A DNA stretch of 61,707 nt, taken from Deltaproteobacteria bacterium RBG_16_64_85. GTDB lineage: Bacteria > Desulfobacterota > Deferrimicrobia > Deferrimicrobiales > Deferrimicrobiaceae. Below are positions 1-8,874 of this stretch, piece after piece. The notes under the pieces were generated by a model, which was not told the DNA's origin, ran no database searches, and saw nothing but the letters and a program-made list of their open reading frames with translations. A program made the position numbers and the translations under genes. The stretch is taken from contig MGQW01000019.1 in the NCBI GenBank assembly GCA_001798885.1, positions 1 through 61,707 of the forward strand. The letters are read 5' to 3'. Positions within the stretch are counted from its first letter, which is position 1. The number at the start of each line of letters is the position of its first letter.

Positions 1-538
1 GCCCGAAGAGGGAATTCTCGAAGAGGATGACGGCCGTCTTCGGTTTGACCACCTCCTGGAGGAAGGTGACGACCGCCGCCGGGTACTCGCTGGCGGGCGG
101 GTTGATCCGGAAGACGTAGTCGTAATTGCTTTCCGTGATCTTGTCCGCCGAGCCGGTCGTGACCAGGAAGGGTACCTTGAACTGCTGGGCGACGGCGGTC
201 GCGGCGGCGGTGACGGAACTGGAGTACCCGCCCGTGATGACGGGGACCTTCTCCTGGGAGATCAGCTTCTCCGTGGCGGACCGGCCGACGTCGGGCTTCC
301 CGGTATCGTCCTCGAAGAGAAGTTCCAGCTTTTTCCCCTTGACGCCGCCTTTCGCGTTGATCTCTTCCGCCGCTATTTCGAACGATCGCTTCTCGATCTC
401 GCCGAACTTCGCCTGCTCGCCTGTCAGCGGCAGCACGATCCCGACCTTGATAACTTCCGCCGCCGTTGCCGCGTTTCCGAGGAACGACGCGAGGAACAGC
501 GCGAAGCAGAAAACAAGCCATTTCTTTTCGCCTTTCAT
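1..538 (-). CDS. Branched-chain amino acid-type ABC transporter substrate-binding protein (3' end beyond window)
   Basis: The visible 179 codons are the N-terminal part of a periplasmic type-1 binding protein (LivK/Peripla_BP_6 family). Residues 1-27 form a signal peptide (basic start, hydrophobic core, cut near AATAAE). It continues with IKVGIVLPLTGEQAKFGE, the usual opening strand and ligand loop, then VPVITGGYSSSVTAAA and VPFLVTTGSADKITES, which match the family's conserved segments. The ATG at 538 follows GGGAGGT at good spacing. The C-terminal lobe lies outside the window. The family binds branched-chain amino acids, amides or small aromatic acids; the ligand cannot be read here. A downstream dehydrogenase related to BadH lies upstream on the same strand, which may hint at an organic-acid substrate, but that is inference. 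Confidence 0.85.
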   Translation of the reverse strand, partial: MKGEKKWLVFCFALFLASFLGNAATAAEVIKVGIVLPLTGEQAKFGEIEKRSFEIAAEEINAKGGVKGKKLELLFEDDTGKPDVGRSATEKLISQEKVPVITGGYSSSVTAAATAVAQQFKVPFLVTTGSADKITESNYDYVFRINPPASEYPAAVVTFLQEVVKPKTAVILFENSLFG

Positions 539-639
539 TGTTGGTTCTACCTCCCTGTTTTTTTTATTGTCTTTCCGGTGCCGCGTTGAAACAGTAACTT
601 ATATCATTTTTCCGAGACCGCCCAGCGAAAAATTTATCA

Positions 640-1398
640 TCAACCGACCATGTTCAGACCGCCGTTGACGCTCAGGACCTGCCCGGTGATGTAGGAGGCG
701 TCTTCCGACGCCAGGAAGTGGATGGCGGCGGCGATCTCCTCCGGCCTGCCCAGGCGCCGGAAGGGGATGCCGCGCTTGATCGCCTCGATGATCCTGCTTC
801 CCTCCTCCGTCCCGAAATTCTCCGTGAGGAGCGGGGTCTCCGTCGGCCCCGGGCAGACGCAGTTGACGCGGATCCCGTGCTGGGCGACTTCGCGGGCGAC
901 GGCTTTCGTGAAGGCGATCACCCCGCCCTTGGCGCCGGAGTAGACCGCCTCGCCCGAGCTTCCGACCCTGCCCGCGTCGGAGGCCACGTTGACGATCGCC
1001 CCTCCCTCCTTCCCCGCGACCATGGCTTCAAGAGCCACGCGCGTCCCGTGCACCACCCCCATCAGGTTGATCTCCACCACCTTCGCCCAATCCTCCGGAA
1101 CCGTCGACAGGAACGGGGTGATCCGATCCCAGCCGGCGTTGTTCACCCAGATGTCGATCCTTCCCAGGCCGGCGATCACCTTCTTCCCAACGGCCTCCAC
1201 CTCGGAAAACCGCCGGATGTCCGTCTTGACGAAGAGAAGTCGCGCGCCCCTCTTCTGCCCCACCACCCGGAGATGCTCCATCGCTTCGTCGCGCTGATCC
1301 GCAACCGCCACGTGCGCCCCCTCCCTCAAGAACCGCGTGGCTACCGCAAAACCGATGCCGCGCGACCCTCCGGTGACGACCGCCACTTTCCCTTTCAT
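640..1398 (-). CDS. Short-chain dehydrogenase/reductase, BadH-like
   Basis: A classical SDR of 252 residues. The cofactor motif TGGSRGIG is at 9-16, NNAG at 86-89, and the catalytic Ser140, Tyr153 and Lys157 lie in VASDAGRVGSSGEAVYSGAK. The segments NNAGWD and SDAGRVGSSGEAVY resemble 2-hydroxycyclohexanecarboxyl-CoA dehydrogenase (BadH) more than FabG, so oxidation of a hydroxyacyl-CoA with NAD is the likely chemistry; FabG-like activity cannot be excluded. The chosen ATG (1398) has a GGGGGGTC-type ribosome site; in-frame starts at 1410 and 1443 exist but would run into a palindromic repeat. It lies upstream of the ABC binding-protein gene on the same strand, with about 100 bases between them. 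Confidence 0.85.
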   Translation of the reverse strand: MKGKVAVVTGGSRGIGFAVATRFLREGAHVAVADQRDEAMEHLRVVGQKRGARLLFVKTDIRRFSEVEAVGKKVIAGLGRIDIWVNNAGWDRITPFLSTVPEDWAKVVEINLMGVVHGTRVALEAMVAGKEGGAIVNVASDAGRVGSSGEAVYSGAKGGVIAFTKAVAREVAQHGIRVNCVCPGPTETPLLTENFGTEEGSRIIEAIKRGIPFRRLGRPEEIAAAIHFLASEDASYITGQVLSVNGGLNMVG

Positions 1399-1413
1399 CT
1401 GACCCCCCATCGC

Positions 1414-1473
1414 GGGGAACACTCCTCGCCATAACGAGCGCAAAGATCAGGAGTGTTCCGTTGGAATGTCCCC
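1414..1473. repeat. REP-like palindromic intergenic element, copy 1
   Basis: A perfect 11-base inverted repeat, GGAACACTCCT (1416-1426) and AGGAGTGTTCC (1449-1459), is separated by 22 bases and followed by GGAATGTCCCC (1463-1473). The same words (GGGGAxACTCCT and GGAATGTCCCC) recur between proB and proA (34258-34339) and, in part, between purH and purD (50176-50221). Position between genes, short length and imperfect conservation fit a REP-type element. No associated transposase lies in the window. Confidence 0.6.
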
Positions 1474-1489
1474 CTAAAAAATCTTAGGG
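1472..1489. promoter_or_regulatory. CCCTAA/TTAGGG inverted repeat upstream of the BamD-like gene
   Basis: CCCTAA (1472-1477) and TTAGGG (1484-1489) form a perfect 6-base inverted repeat with a 6-base A-rich centre, between divergent genes. It abuts a TTGACA (1495-1500) and a TATACT (1513-1518), though these are only 12 bases apart, too close for a standard sigma-70 promoter. It could be an operator or a small hairpin. Evidence is limited to symmetry and position. Confidence 0.3.
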
Positions 1490-1531
1490 TAACATTGACA
1501 ATTCCCGCTGGCTATACTACCGTTTTTCCCC

Positions 1532-2260
1532 ATGCTTCGGCCGCGCAACTTCCCCGCCATCGGGGTCCTGCTCCTGCTTTTCCTTCTCCCCGCCTGTACC
1601 GAAAAGCTGGCGAAGCAAACGGGACTCACCGCCCCCGACCTCTTCACTCGAGGGCAGCAGAAGTTCGCCGCGAAAAAGTACGGAGACGCGACCGAAGCCT
1701 TCCAGGTGCTCCTCGAGCGGTTTCCCAACTCCCCCCTCGCCGCGAAGGCCCAGCTCGGCCTGGCCGACGCCCGGATGAACAACAGGGACGACGTCGAGGC
1801 GGAGGTCGCTTTCGACGATTTCCTCCGTCTTTACCCTGCCGACGACAATGTTCCTTATGCCTTCTACCGGAAGGGGGAACTCCTTGCAAGGCAGGTGGCC
1901 GACCCGGGCCGGGACCAGACCAAGACCCTCGAGGCGGTCAAGGCGTTCACGCAGGTGCTGGAAAAGAGCCCGAAAGGACCCTACTCTCCGATCGCCGCCG
2001 TCAAGATCGCCGAGCTTCGGAACCGGCTGGCGGAGCACGAAAAGCAGGTGGTCTCCCACTACCTCGGCCGCAAGCATTACGCAAGCGCGGAGGCGCGCGC
2101 CCTGCGGGCCCTGTCGGAATACCCGGAAACCGCCGCCGTGCCTTCCCTCTTGTCCTTCCTCGCGGAGGCGCTGGAAAAGCAGGGAAAGAAGGCGGAGGCG
2201 GCTGAAACCAGGAAGAGCCTCGCCGAAAAGTTCCCCGCACCGGGAGGGAAGAAGCCGTGA
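1532..2260 (+). CDS. bamD: Outer-membrane assembly lipoprotein, BamD/YfiO-like
   Basis: A 242-residue exported lipoprotein with tetratricopeptide repeats. The signal peptide ends in the lipobox LLPAC, giving lipidated Cys22. Repeats begin at ATAPDLFTRGQQKFAAKKYGDA-like sequence (about residue 35) with the BamD-style phrase FQVLLERFPNSPLAAKAQLGLADA, followed by further helical pairs to the C-terminus. BamD helps insert beta-barrel proteins into the outer membrane with BamA. Length and layout match the family, but other periplasmic TPR lipoproteins (CpoB-like) are possible. No Shine-Dalgarno sequence is visible before the ATG; TATACT at 1513-1518 would give a very short leader. It overlaps the following TPR gene by four bases. 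Confidence 0.75.
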   Translation: MLRPRNFPAIGVLLLLFLLPACTEKLAKQTGLTAPDLFTRGQQKFAAKKYGDATEAFQVLLERFPNSPLAAKAQLGLADARMNNRDDVEAEVAFDDFLRLYPADDNVPYAFYRKGELLARQVADPGRDQTKTLEAVKAFTQVLEKSPKGPYSPIAAVKIAELRNRLAEHEKQVVSHYLGRKHYASAEARALRALSEYPETAAVPSLLSFLAEALEKQGKKAEAAETRKSLAEKFPAPGGKKP

Positions 2261-2973
2261 GCCGGGACTTGTCCACGCTCATCACCATCGGGAAACGGGC
2301 CTTCGAGGAGAGGGACTTCTTCCGCGCGGAAAGGGTCCTGCGCGAGGCGATCGAAGGGGGGGCAAGCTACGCCGACCTCTACTACATCCTCGGTCTCATC
2401 TATCACCAATGGGGAAAGCTCCACCAGGGCGTCGAGTATTTCGAGAAGGCGATCGGGCTCAACCCAACCTACACCGAGGCCCTCCTCTCGCTCTCCATCA
2501 CCCTCAACGACATGGGGAAGTACGAGGAGGCGAAGGCCGTCTACCGGCGTGCGAGCGAATCCGTTGTCTGCATGGGGGAACCTACGCGCGGCAACCTCTT
2601 CCGCGGGAAGATCGCCAACCTGCACTCCGAACTCGGTGAGCTGTACCTCGCCCTGGGCCAGAACGAGGAAGCGATCCAGGAATACAGGAAGGCCCTCGCG
2701 GTGGCTCCCGAGTATCCCGACCTGCGCATCCGGATGGTCGTGGCGCTACGGGAAGCAGGCAAGCTGGTCGAGGGGCTGGAGGAAGTGGAGAAGGTCCTCG
2801 CCGCCCACCCGGACAACGTCCCTGCGAGGATCCAGCAGGGGATTCTCCTGTACCTGTCGGGGAAAAAGGAAAAAGCACGCCGCGCATGGGAGGAGGCCCT
2901 CTTCCGGGACCCCACGAACAAGCTGGTCCAGCTCTACCTCAACACGCTCGACCGGGATACCAAAGGCGAGTAA
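2257..2973 (+). CDS. Tetratricopeptide-repeat protein
   Basis: A soluble-looking 238-residue protein built almost wholly of TPR units: for example YADLYYILGLIYHQWGK (about 38-54), YTEALLSLSITLNDMGKYEEA, LHSELGELYLALGQNEEA and VPARIQQGILLYLSGKKEKA. There is no signal peptide or membrane segment. The GTG start overlaps the TGA of the BamD-like gene (GTGA), so the two are translationally coupled and probably act together, perhaps as a scaffold. Beyond protein-protein binding the function cannot be inferred. It converges on alaS with only 14 bases between. Confidence 0.8.
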   Translation: MSRDLSTLITIGKRAFEERDFFRAERVLREAIEGGASYADLYYILGLIYHQWGKLHQGVEYFEKAIGLNPTYTEALLSLSITLNDMGKYEEAKAVYRRASESVVCMGEPTRGNLFRGKIANLHSELGELYLALGQNEEAIQEYRKALAVAPEYPDLRIRMVVALREAGKLVEGLEEVEKVLAAHPDNVPARIQQGILLYLSGKKEKARRAWEEALFRDPTNKLVQLYLNTLDRDTKGE

Positions 2974-2987
2974 CCCCCCCGGCCGGC

Positions 2988-5624
2988 CTATTTCACCCAC
3001 CCGGACAGCGATCGGAGCGCTTCCGCAAGGCCGTCGGTCTTTGAACCGCCCGCCTGGGCCATGTCGCGCCGCCCGCCGCCGCCGCCGCCTACCGACGTGG
3101 CGGCCTTCCTGACGATGTCGTTCGCCGAATAGGAGGACAGCAGGTCCTCCGTCACGCCCGCCACGAGGTGGCACCGGTCGCCCTGGACGCTACCCAGGAG
3201 CAGGATCCCGCTTTTCATCTTCCCCTTGACCTTGTCGGCCAGATCCCGCAGGGCGGCGGCGTCCATCGGCTCGACCTCGGCGGACGCGAACGTCACGCCC
3301 CCCGATTTCACCGCCTTGCCCAAGACCTCCCCGACGAGGTCCCGCGATGCCCGGCGCCTGGCCTCCTGGAGCTCCTTCTCGAGGCCCTTGATCTGGACGA
3401 ACAGCTTGCGGACGCGATCGGCGGCGTCCGCCGGAGAGACCTTGAGGTCGCGCGAGATTTCGTGCAGCAGGCCGGCCTCGTCCCGCAGGTGGCGCAGCGC
3501 CGCGATCCCCGTCAGGGCCTCGATGCGGCGTACCCCCGACGCGAGCGCCCCCTCCGAAACGATCCGGAAAAGGCCGATCTCGCTCGTGTTGCGGACGTGC
3601 GTTCCCCCGCACAGTTCCCGGCTGATGCCGGGGACGCTCACCATCCGGACGGCGTCGCCGTATTTCTCGCCAAAGAACGCCATCGCGCCTGCCGCAATCG
3701 CCGCGTCGTGCGGCAGGGATTCCCACTTCACCGGTAACGCCGAGAAGATGGCCTCGTTGACCTGGTTTTCCACCTCGTGCAGCGCCTCCCCCGGGATCCC
3801 TTCGAAGTGGGTGAAATCGAACCGGAGCTTGTCCGGGCCCACGTACGAGCCCGCCTGCTTTACGTGGGTCCCCAAAACGTTCCGGAGCGCCGCCTGGAGG
3901 AGGTGCGTCGCGGTGTGGTTGCCCTGTGTCCGGCGCCGCACCTGCTCGTCGACCGAAAGGTCCACCGCCTCTCCCCCGCGCACCGTCCCCTCGGCGACCT
4001 TCGCGTGGTGGACGATCGCGTCCGCGGCGGGTTTTCGCGTCGACAGGATCTGCAGCCGGAATCCCTTCCCCGCGCCGGTCCCGATGTCCCCCGCCTGCCC
4101 CCCGGATTCCCCGTAGAAGGGAGTTACGTCCGTGGCGAAATCGATCTCCTCGCCCGCCCCTGCGCAAGGTACCTGCTCCCCCGTCCGGAAGAGGGCCACG
4201 ATCCTGCCCGCGGCGGCAAGACGCTCGTAGCCGACGAACTCCACCGCGATCCCTGCGCCGGAAAGGAACGCTGCCGCTGCGTCGGACGCGGCGACCTCTC
4301 CCCCCTTCCAGGAAACCCGGGACTGCGCCCGCTGCTTCTCCATCTCTCTTTCGAACCCTTCCTGGTCGAGCGCAACGCCCCGCTCGCGGCACAGGTCCGC
4401 CGTGAGATCCGCAGGGAATCCGTAGGTGTCGTAGAGCCTGAATGCCACCTCGCCGGCGAATACGACCCTCCCCTCCCTCCCGATCCGGGAGAATTCGTCC
4501 TCGACCATCCGCAGGCCCGCGTCGAGGGTCTCGAGGAACCGCTTCTCCTCGTTCACGGCCACGGTGTCGATGAACGCGGCGTTCTTGCCCAGTTCCGGGT
4601 ATGCGGGCGAGAACTCCTGCACCACGGTGCCCGCCACCCGGTGGAGGAACGGCCCGTCGAATCCGAGTTTCTTCCCGTGCCGCAGGGCGCGCCGCATGAT
4701 CCGGCGCAGGACGTACCCCCGCCCCTCGTTGGAGGGGAGCACGCTGTCGGCGATGAGAAACGCCGTGGCCCGCGCATGGTCGGCGATCACCCGCATCGCC
4801 GCGTCGGCGGCTTTCGACGTTCCGGGAGCGACGCCGCAAAGACGGGCGATTTCACGGAGAATCGGCTGGAAGAGGTCGGTGTCGTAGTTGCTGGCGACCC
4901 CCTGGGCGACCGCGGCCAGCCGTTCCAGCCCCATCCCTGTGTCGATGCTGGGCTTCGGCAACAGCGTCTTCTTGCCGCTCTCATCCTGGTTGTACTGCAT
5001 GAAGACGAGGTTCCAGATCTCGAGGAACCGGTCGCAGTCGCAACCCACGGAGCACCCGGGCCGCCCGCACCCCACCCCATCCCCCTGGTCGTAGATGATC
5101 TCGGAGCACGGCCCGCACGGTCCCGTAGGCCCCATCGCCCAGAAGTTGTCCTTCTCGTCGAACCGCACGATCTGCGAGGCGGGCAGCCCCATCGTTTTGT
5201 GCCAGAGGTCGTACGCTTCGTCGTCCTCCCGGAAGACGGACACCGTCATCCGCCGGCCGTCGAGCCCGACCTCCCGCGTGAGGAAATCCCACCCGAAGAA
5301 GATCGCCTCCTTCTTGAAGTAGTCCCCGAAGGAGAAGTTCCCCAGCATTTCGAAGAGCGTGTGGTGTCGGGCCGTATAGCCGACGTTCTCGAGGTCGTTG
5401 TGCTTGCCGCTGACGCGCAGGCAGCGCTGCGCGGTGGCCGAGCGTGTAAGGGAGGCGGGCCCCAGTCCCAGGAAATTCTCCTTGAACTGCACCATGCCGG
5501 CGTTCGTGAACAGCAGGGTCGGGTCGTTTCCCGGCACCAGGGAGGACCCGGGAAGGACCTTGTGGCCGTTCTTCTCGAAATAGGAAAGAAATGCGGCGCG
5601 AAGAGAAGCCCCGGTCTTCGACAA
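2988..5624 (-). CDS. alaS: Alanyl-tRNA synthetase
   Basis: An 878-residue enzyme that charges tRNA-Ala. The class II core starts at LRAAFLSYFEKNGHKVLPG and runs through LLFTNAGMVQFKENFLG, RHHTLFEMLGNFSFGDYFK and GRGYVLRRIMRRALRHG. The editing domain has NHTATHLLQ near residue 569 and CGGTHVRNT near 671, which supply the zinc/editing ligands. The C-Ala tail keeps GGGGGGRRDMAQAGG. The open frame extends upstream through recX, but homology begins at TTGTCGAAG; the TTG at 5624 has GAGGGA seven bases before it, inside the recX stop region. Expression therefore appears coupled to recX. Length is normal for the family. Confidence 0.95.
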   Translation of the reverse strand: MSKTGASLRAAFLSYFEKNGHKVLPGSSLVPGNDPTLLFTNAGMVQFKENFLGLGPASLTRSATAQRCLRVSGKHNDLENVGYTARHHTLFEMLGNFSFGDYFKKEAIFFGWDFLTREVGLDGRRMTVSVFREDDEAYDLWHKTMGLPASQIVRFDEKDNFWAMGPTGPCGPCSEIIYDQGDGVGCGRPGCSVGCDCDRFLEIWNLVFMQYNQDESGKKTLLPKPSIDTGMGLERLAAVAQGVASNYDTDLFQPILREIARLCGVAPGTSKAADAAMRVIADHARATAFLIADSVLPSNEGRGYVLRRIMRRALRHGKKLGFDGPFLHRVAGTVVQEFSPAYPELGKNAAFIDTVAVNEEKRFLETLDAGLRMVEDEFSRIGREGRVVFAGEVAFRLYDTYGFPADLTADLCRERGVALDQEGFEREMEKQRAQSRVSWKGGEVAASDAAAAFLSGAGIAVEFVGYERLAAAGRIVALFRTGEQVPCAGAGEEIDFATDVTPFYGESGGQAGDIGTGAGKGFRLQILSTRKPAADAIVHHAKVAEGTVRGGEAVDLSVDEQVRRRTQGNHTATHLLQAALRNVLGTHVKQAGSYVGPDKLRFDFTHFEGIPGEALHEVENQVNEAIFSALPVKWESLPHDAAIAAGAMAFFGEKYGDAVRMVSVPGISRELCGGTHVRNTSEIGLFRIVSEGALASGVRRIEALTGIAALRHLRDEAGLLHEISRDLKVSPADAADRVRKLFVQIKGLEKELQEARRRASRDLVGEVLGKAVKSGGVTFASAEVEPMDAAALRDLADKVKGKMKSGILLLGSVQGDRCHLVAGVTEDLLSSYSANDIVRKAATSVGGGGGGRRDMAQAGGSKTDGLAEALRSLSGWVK

Positions 5625-5628
5625 TGGT

Positions 5629-6087
5629 TTATCCCTCGCCTTCCTGGATGTCGAACGAAAACCCCCCGATGGCCCTCCGGCACATCTCCGGGGAAAACCC
5701 GCGCCCCGCGAGAAACCGGTAGGCCTTGGCAGCCCCCTGCCGGCCGTAGGGGAGCCCGGCGCGGAACCTCTTCCGGAGGGCGGCGGAAGCGGCGGCCAAC
5801 TCCTCTTCCCCGGAGGAGGATTCCCGCAGGATTTTCTCGACAAGGTCCGGCGGAAAATGGCGCGCCCGCAGGACCCAGATGATCTTTGCGGATCCGTAGG
5901 AGCGCGTCTCGCGGTAAGAGCGCACCAGCTGCGCGCAAAGCTCCGGGTCGTCCACCAGCCCAAGCTCCTGAAGCCGGCGGATCACCGCCGAAGCCTCCGT
6001 CGGGGGAATCCCCTTCTTCGCAAGCCTTTCCCGGATTTCCCCCTCGCTCAAGCCCCGCCGGGAGAGCATCCGGAGCGCCGCTGCCAT
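5629..6087 (-). CDS. recX: Regulatory protein RecX
   Basis: A 152-residue helical protein of the RecX family, which modulates RecA filaments. The three-helix repeat pattern is clear: ALRMLSRRGLSEGEIRERLAKKGI near the start, then VIRRLQELGLVDDPELCAQLVRSYRETRSYGSAKIIWVLRAR, then AYRFLAGRGFSPEMCRRAI. It lies two genes downstream of recA, with pilT between them, an unusual but tight arrangement. The start is uncertain: the ATG at 6087 lacks a clear ribosome site, and a TTG at 6153 lies inside pilT. Its TAA is followed within four bases by the alaS TTG. Confidence 0.85.
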   Translation of the reverse strand: MAAALRMLSRRGLSEGEIRERLAKKGIPPTEASAVIRRLQELGLVDDPELCAQLVRSYRETRSYGSAKIIWVLRARHFPPDLVEKILRESSSGEEELAAASAALRKRFRAGLPYGRQGAAKAYRFLAGRGFSPEMCRRAIGGFSFDIQEGEG

Positions 6088-6118
6088 AGCCCCGCCCGGG
6101 GGCGGCGGCTCTCCGCTT

Positions 6119-7249
6119 TTACTCCTTCGTCGGCAGCTCGCCGCTCTTGTCAAAATCGTCCCAGGTCAGGTCCGTGCCCGAGGAGATCCCGCGGATGCGC
6201 AGCGCCAGATCGTCGGGGTTCGAGGCCTGCCGCAGCGCCTCGTCCAGGGAGATCAGCCCTTCCTTGTAGAGCAACATGAGGGACTGGTCGAAGGTCTGCA
6301 TCCCGTAGCTCACGTACCCCTGGGCGATCGCCTCCCGGATCTTTTTGGTCTTGTCCTTGTCCTCGATGTACTCCCTGACCCGGGCGGTGTTGATCATGAT
6401 CTCGATCGCCGGCACGCGGCCCTTTCCGTCGGCCTTCGGCACCAGCCGCTGGGAAATGACGGACCTCAGCAGGGAAGCCATCTGGATCCGAACCTGCTTC
6501 TGCTGGTAGGGCGGGAACGCTCCCACGACGCGGTTGATCGTCTCGGCGGCGTCGAGCGTGTGCAGCGTCGAGAGGACAAGGTGCCCCGTCTCGGCGGCCA
6601 TGATCGCCGTCTCGATCGTTTCCAGGTCGCGCATCTCGCCCACGAGGATCACGTCGGGGTCCTGCCGCAGGGCGCTCCGGAGCGCCCCGGCGAGGGAAAC
6701 GGTGTCCACGCCCAGCTCCCGCTGGTTGATGATGCTCTTCCGGTCATGGAGGAGGAACTCGATCGGGTCCTCGATCGTAACGATGTGGCAGCTGCGGTGT
6801 ATGTTGATGTATTCGATGATGGAGGCCAGGGTCGTCGACTTCCCGCAGCCGGTGGTCCCGGTGCACAGGACCAGTCCGCGGTTCTCCAGCGCAACCTTTT
6901 CCAGCACCTTCGGCAGGTGGAGCTCCTCGAAGGACAGGACTCCGACGGGGACGATGCGGAGAACGATCCCGATCGTGCCGCGCTGAATGAAGATATTGAC
7001 GCGGAACCGCCCCAGCCCCGAGATGCTGTAGGCGCAGTCGAGTTCGTGGACCAGCTCGAATTTTTTCCGCTGTTCCTCCGTGAGGATGACCGCGCCCATG
7101 GCGGAGAGCTCTTCCGGTTTGAGCGGCTCCGGCACCTTGAGGGGGACAAGCTTGCCGTTGATCCGGAAGACGGGCAGAAGCCCGGCCTTCAAGTGGACGT
7201 CGGAAGCGCCATGACGGACGGCCGCCTTGAGGATGTCGTTGAGTTCCAT
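6119..7249 (-). CDS. pilT: Type IV pilus retraction ATPase PilT
   Basis: A 376-residue hexameric ATPase that depolymerises type IV pili at the inner membrane. Visible motifs are Walker A GTTGCGKST (131-139), Walker B DVILVGEMRD (199-208) and the His box AETGHLVLSTLHT (219-231). The N-terminal PAS-like domain begins LNDILKAAVRHGASDVHLKAG, typical of PilT rather than PilB. The ATG directly follows the recA TAA with no intervening base, and its ribosome site AAGGAG lies in the recA end, so it is co-translated with recA. No other pilus gene is in the window. Confidence 0.95.
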   Translation of the reverse strand: MELNDILKAAVRHGASDVHLKAGLLPVFRINGKLVPLKVPEPLKPEELSAMGAVILTEEQRKKFELVHELDCAYSISGLGRFRVNIFIQRGTIGIVLRIVPVGVLSFEELHLPKVLEKVALENRGLVLCTGTTGCGKSTTLASIIEYINIHRSCHIVTIEDPIEFLLHDRKSIINQRELGVDTVSLAGALRSALRQDPDVILVGEMRDLETIETAIMAAETGHLVLSTLHTLDAAETINRVVGAFPPYQQKQVRIQMASLLRSVISQRLVPKADGKGRVPAIEIMINTARVREYIEDKDKTKKIREAIAQGYVSYGMQTFDQSLMLLYKEGLISLDEALRQASNPDDLALRIRGISSGTDLTWDDFDKSGELPTKE

Positions 7250-8281
7250 TTAGGTGGCTCCTTCCTGCGCCGCGCGGCCGGCTTCCCCGATGCCGTAGTT
7301 CGCCAGGATCTTTTTCCGGAGGCCGGAGCCGATCTCCGGGTGCTCCTTGAGGAAGCCCCTGGCGTTCTCCCGCCCCTGGCCGATCCGCTCCCCTTCCAGG
7401 GAATACCACGCGCCGCTCTTCTCGATCATCCCGAGCTCCGTGCCGATGTCCAGGAGATCCCCTTCCCGCGAGATCCCCTCTCCGTAAAGGATGTCGAACT
7501 CCGCCTCCCGGAAGGGGGGCGCGAGCTTGTTCTTGACCACCTTGACGCGCGTGCGGCTCCCGATGATCTCGTCGTCCTTCTTGATCTGCGTCAGGCGGCG
7601 GATGTCCATCCGGACGGAGGCGTAGAACTTGAGGGCGTTCCCGCCGGTCGTCGTCTCCGGGTTGCCGAACATCACACCGATCCTCATCCGGATCTGGTTG
7701 ATGAAAATGACCGCCGTCTGCGACTTGCTGATCGTCGCGGTGAGCTTGCGGAGGGCCTGGGACATCAGGCGCGCCTGGAGTCCCATGTGCGCGTCCCCCA
7801 TCTCCCCCTCGATCTCCGCCTTGGGGACCAGCGCCGCGACCGAGTCGACGACGAGGACGTCGAGCGCGCCGCTGCGCACGAGCATTTCAGCGATCTCAAG
7901 GGCCTGCTCCCCGGTGTCCGGCTGGGAGATCAGCAGATCCTCGGTGGAAAGACCCAGCTTTCTCGCGTACGAAAGGTCCAGGGCATGTTCCGCGTCGATG
8001 AACCCCGCAATCCCCCCCTGTCGCTGCGCCTCCGCGACGATATGCAGGGCCAGCGTGGTTTTCCCGGACGCCTCCGGGCCGAAGATCTCCGTCACGCGAC
8101 CCCGGGGGATTCCGCCGATTCCCAGTGCCACGTCCAGGGAGAGCGCCCCCGTGGAGATCACGGGGATGTCTTTTACGGGCGTGTCGGCCCCGAGACGCAT
8201 GATCGCACCCTTGCCGTAATTCTTTTCGATCGCCGAAAGCGCCATTTCGAGCGCCTTCCGGCGGTTCGGGTCCTGGATCAT
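7250..8281 (-). CDS. recA: Recombinase RecA
   Basis: A 343-residue strand-exchange and SOS coprotease protein. Walker A GPEASGKT is at 68-75 and Walker B VLVVDS at 142-147. [23 protein letters not shown] and [16 protein letters not shown], the DNA-binding and allosteric segments, are intact. The start is the ATG at 8281, in [25 protein letters not shown]; it overlaps the thpR stop (ATGA). The upstream neighbours pgpA-pncC-thpR recall the cinA-thpR-recA cluster of many bacteria. No LexA box was recognised in front of it, so it is probably read from the pgpA promoter or from one hidden in the upstream coding regions. Confidence 0.97.
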   Translation of the reverse strand: MIQDPNRRKALEMALSAIEKNYGKGAIMRLGADTPVKDIPVISTGALSLDVALGIGGIPRGRVTEIFGPEASGKTTLALHIVAEAQRQGGIAGFIDAEHALDLSYARKLGLSTEDLLISQPDTGEQALEIAEMLVRSGALDVLVVDSVAALVPKAEIEGEMGDAHMGLQARLMSQALRKLTATISKSQTAVIFINQIRMRIGVMFGNPETTTGGNALKFYASVRMDIRRLTQIKKDDEIIGSRTRVKVVKNKLAPPFREAEFDILYGEGISREGDLLDIGTELGMIEKSGAWYSLEGERIGQGRENARGFLKEHPEIGSGLRKKILANYGIGEAGRAAQEGAT

Positions 8282-8874
8282 TTCCCTTTCTCCTCTCTCT
8301 CCGTCCTCTCGGGCCCCCGCGGGAGTGGAATGTCGCGCAGGACGGTATACACAGCTCCTCCCGGAGACAGCCGGCTTTCGTACAGTTGGTACGAGTTTAC
8401 CCCGACCGCCCCGAACGGTTTCCCGGACAGGGCACTGGCGTATCTCTCCCCCCACCCCGGGGGGAGCCTGTCTCGTACGCGGCCGACCGTGATGTGCGGG
8501 TGGAACGGCCTTTCCTCGCATGGGAAGCCCGCGCCGGAAAGCACCTTTTCCATATTCTCTTGCAACTTCCCGACCAATTCAAGCGGTTCCCGGATGCCGA
8601 CCCACAGCACGCGCGGAGCACGCAGGGATGGAAATCCTCCCGCCCCCTCGGCGAGGAACTCGAAGGCAGGGATCCCGCTCCCTGCCGCAAGGAGCAGCGA
8701 GGCGATCTCGTCCACCCTTCCGGGCGATGTCTCCCCGAGAAACTTCAACGTTACATGGAGGTTTTGCTCGGGGGTCCAGGAAACGGCGAGACGCCGCGCG
8801 TGGAACGGGGAAATCGCTTCCCGGATCGCCCGACGGAACGAAGGCGGCAGGCCGATCCCGATGAACGCCCTCAT
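8278..8874 (-). CDS. thpR: RNA 2',3'-cyclic phosphodiesterase (LigT/ThpR)
   Basis: A 198-residue 2H phosphoesterase. The two catalytic motifs are HVTL (40-43, in LHVTLKFLG) and HITV (127-130, in [10 protein letters not shown]). It opens 2',3'-cyclic phosphate ends of RNA; the physiological substrate in bacteria is unclear. The ATG at 8874 overlaps the pncC TGA, and its own TGA overlaps the recA ATG, so it is embedded in a coupled pncC-thpR-recA series. Length is usual for the family. Confidence 0.9.
   Translation of the reverse strand: MRAFIGIGLPPSFRRAIREAISPFHARRLAVSWTPEQNLHVTLKFLGETSPGRVDEIASLLLAAGSGIPAFEFLAEGAGGFPSLRAPRVLWVGIREPLELVGKLQENMEKVLSGAGFPCEERPFHPHITVGRVRDRLPPGWGERYASALSGKPFGAVGVNSYQLYESRLSPGGAVYTVLRDIPLPRGPERTEREEKGK

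Noticed and set aside
126-668. A 180-codon plus-strand open frame at the left edge
   Set aside because: The minus strand encodes a clear signal peptide and binding-protein sequence over the same bases; the plus frame has low-complexity Ser/Phe-rich translation.
1495-1518. TTGACA and TATACT before the BamD-like gene as a standard promoter
   Set aside because: They are only 12 bases apart. One of them may be part of a promoter, but not both as a sigma-70 pair.
3777-5882. A 701-codon open frame antisense to alaS
   Set aside because: It is a mirror of the alaS codons; alaS has every family motif.
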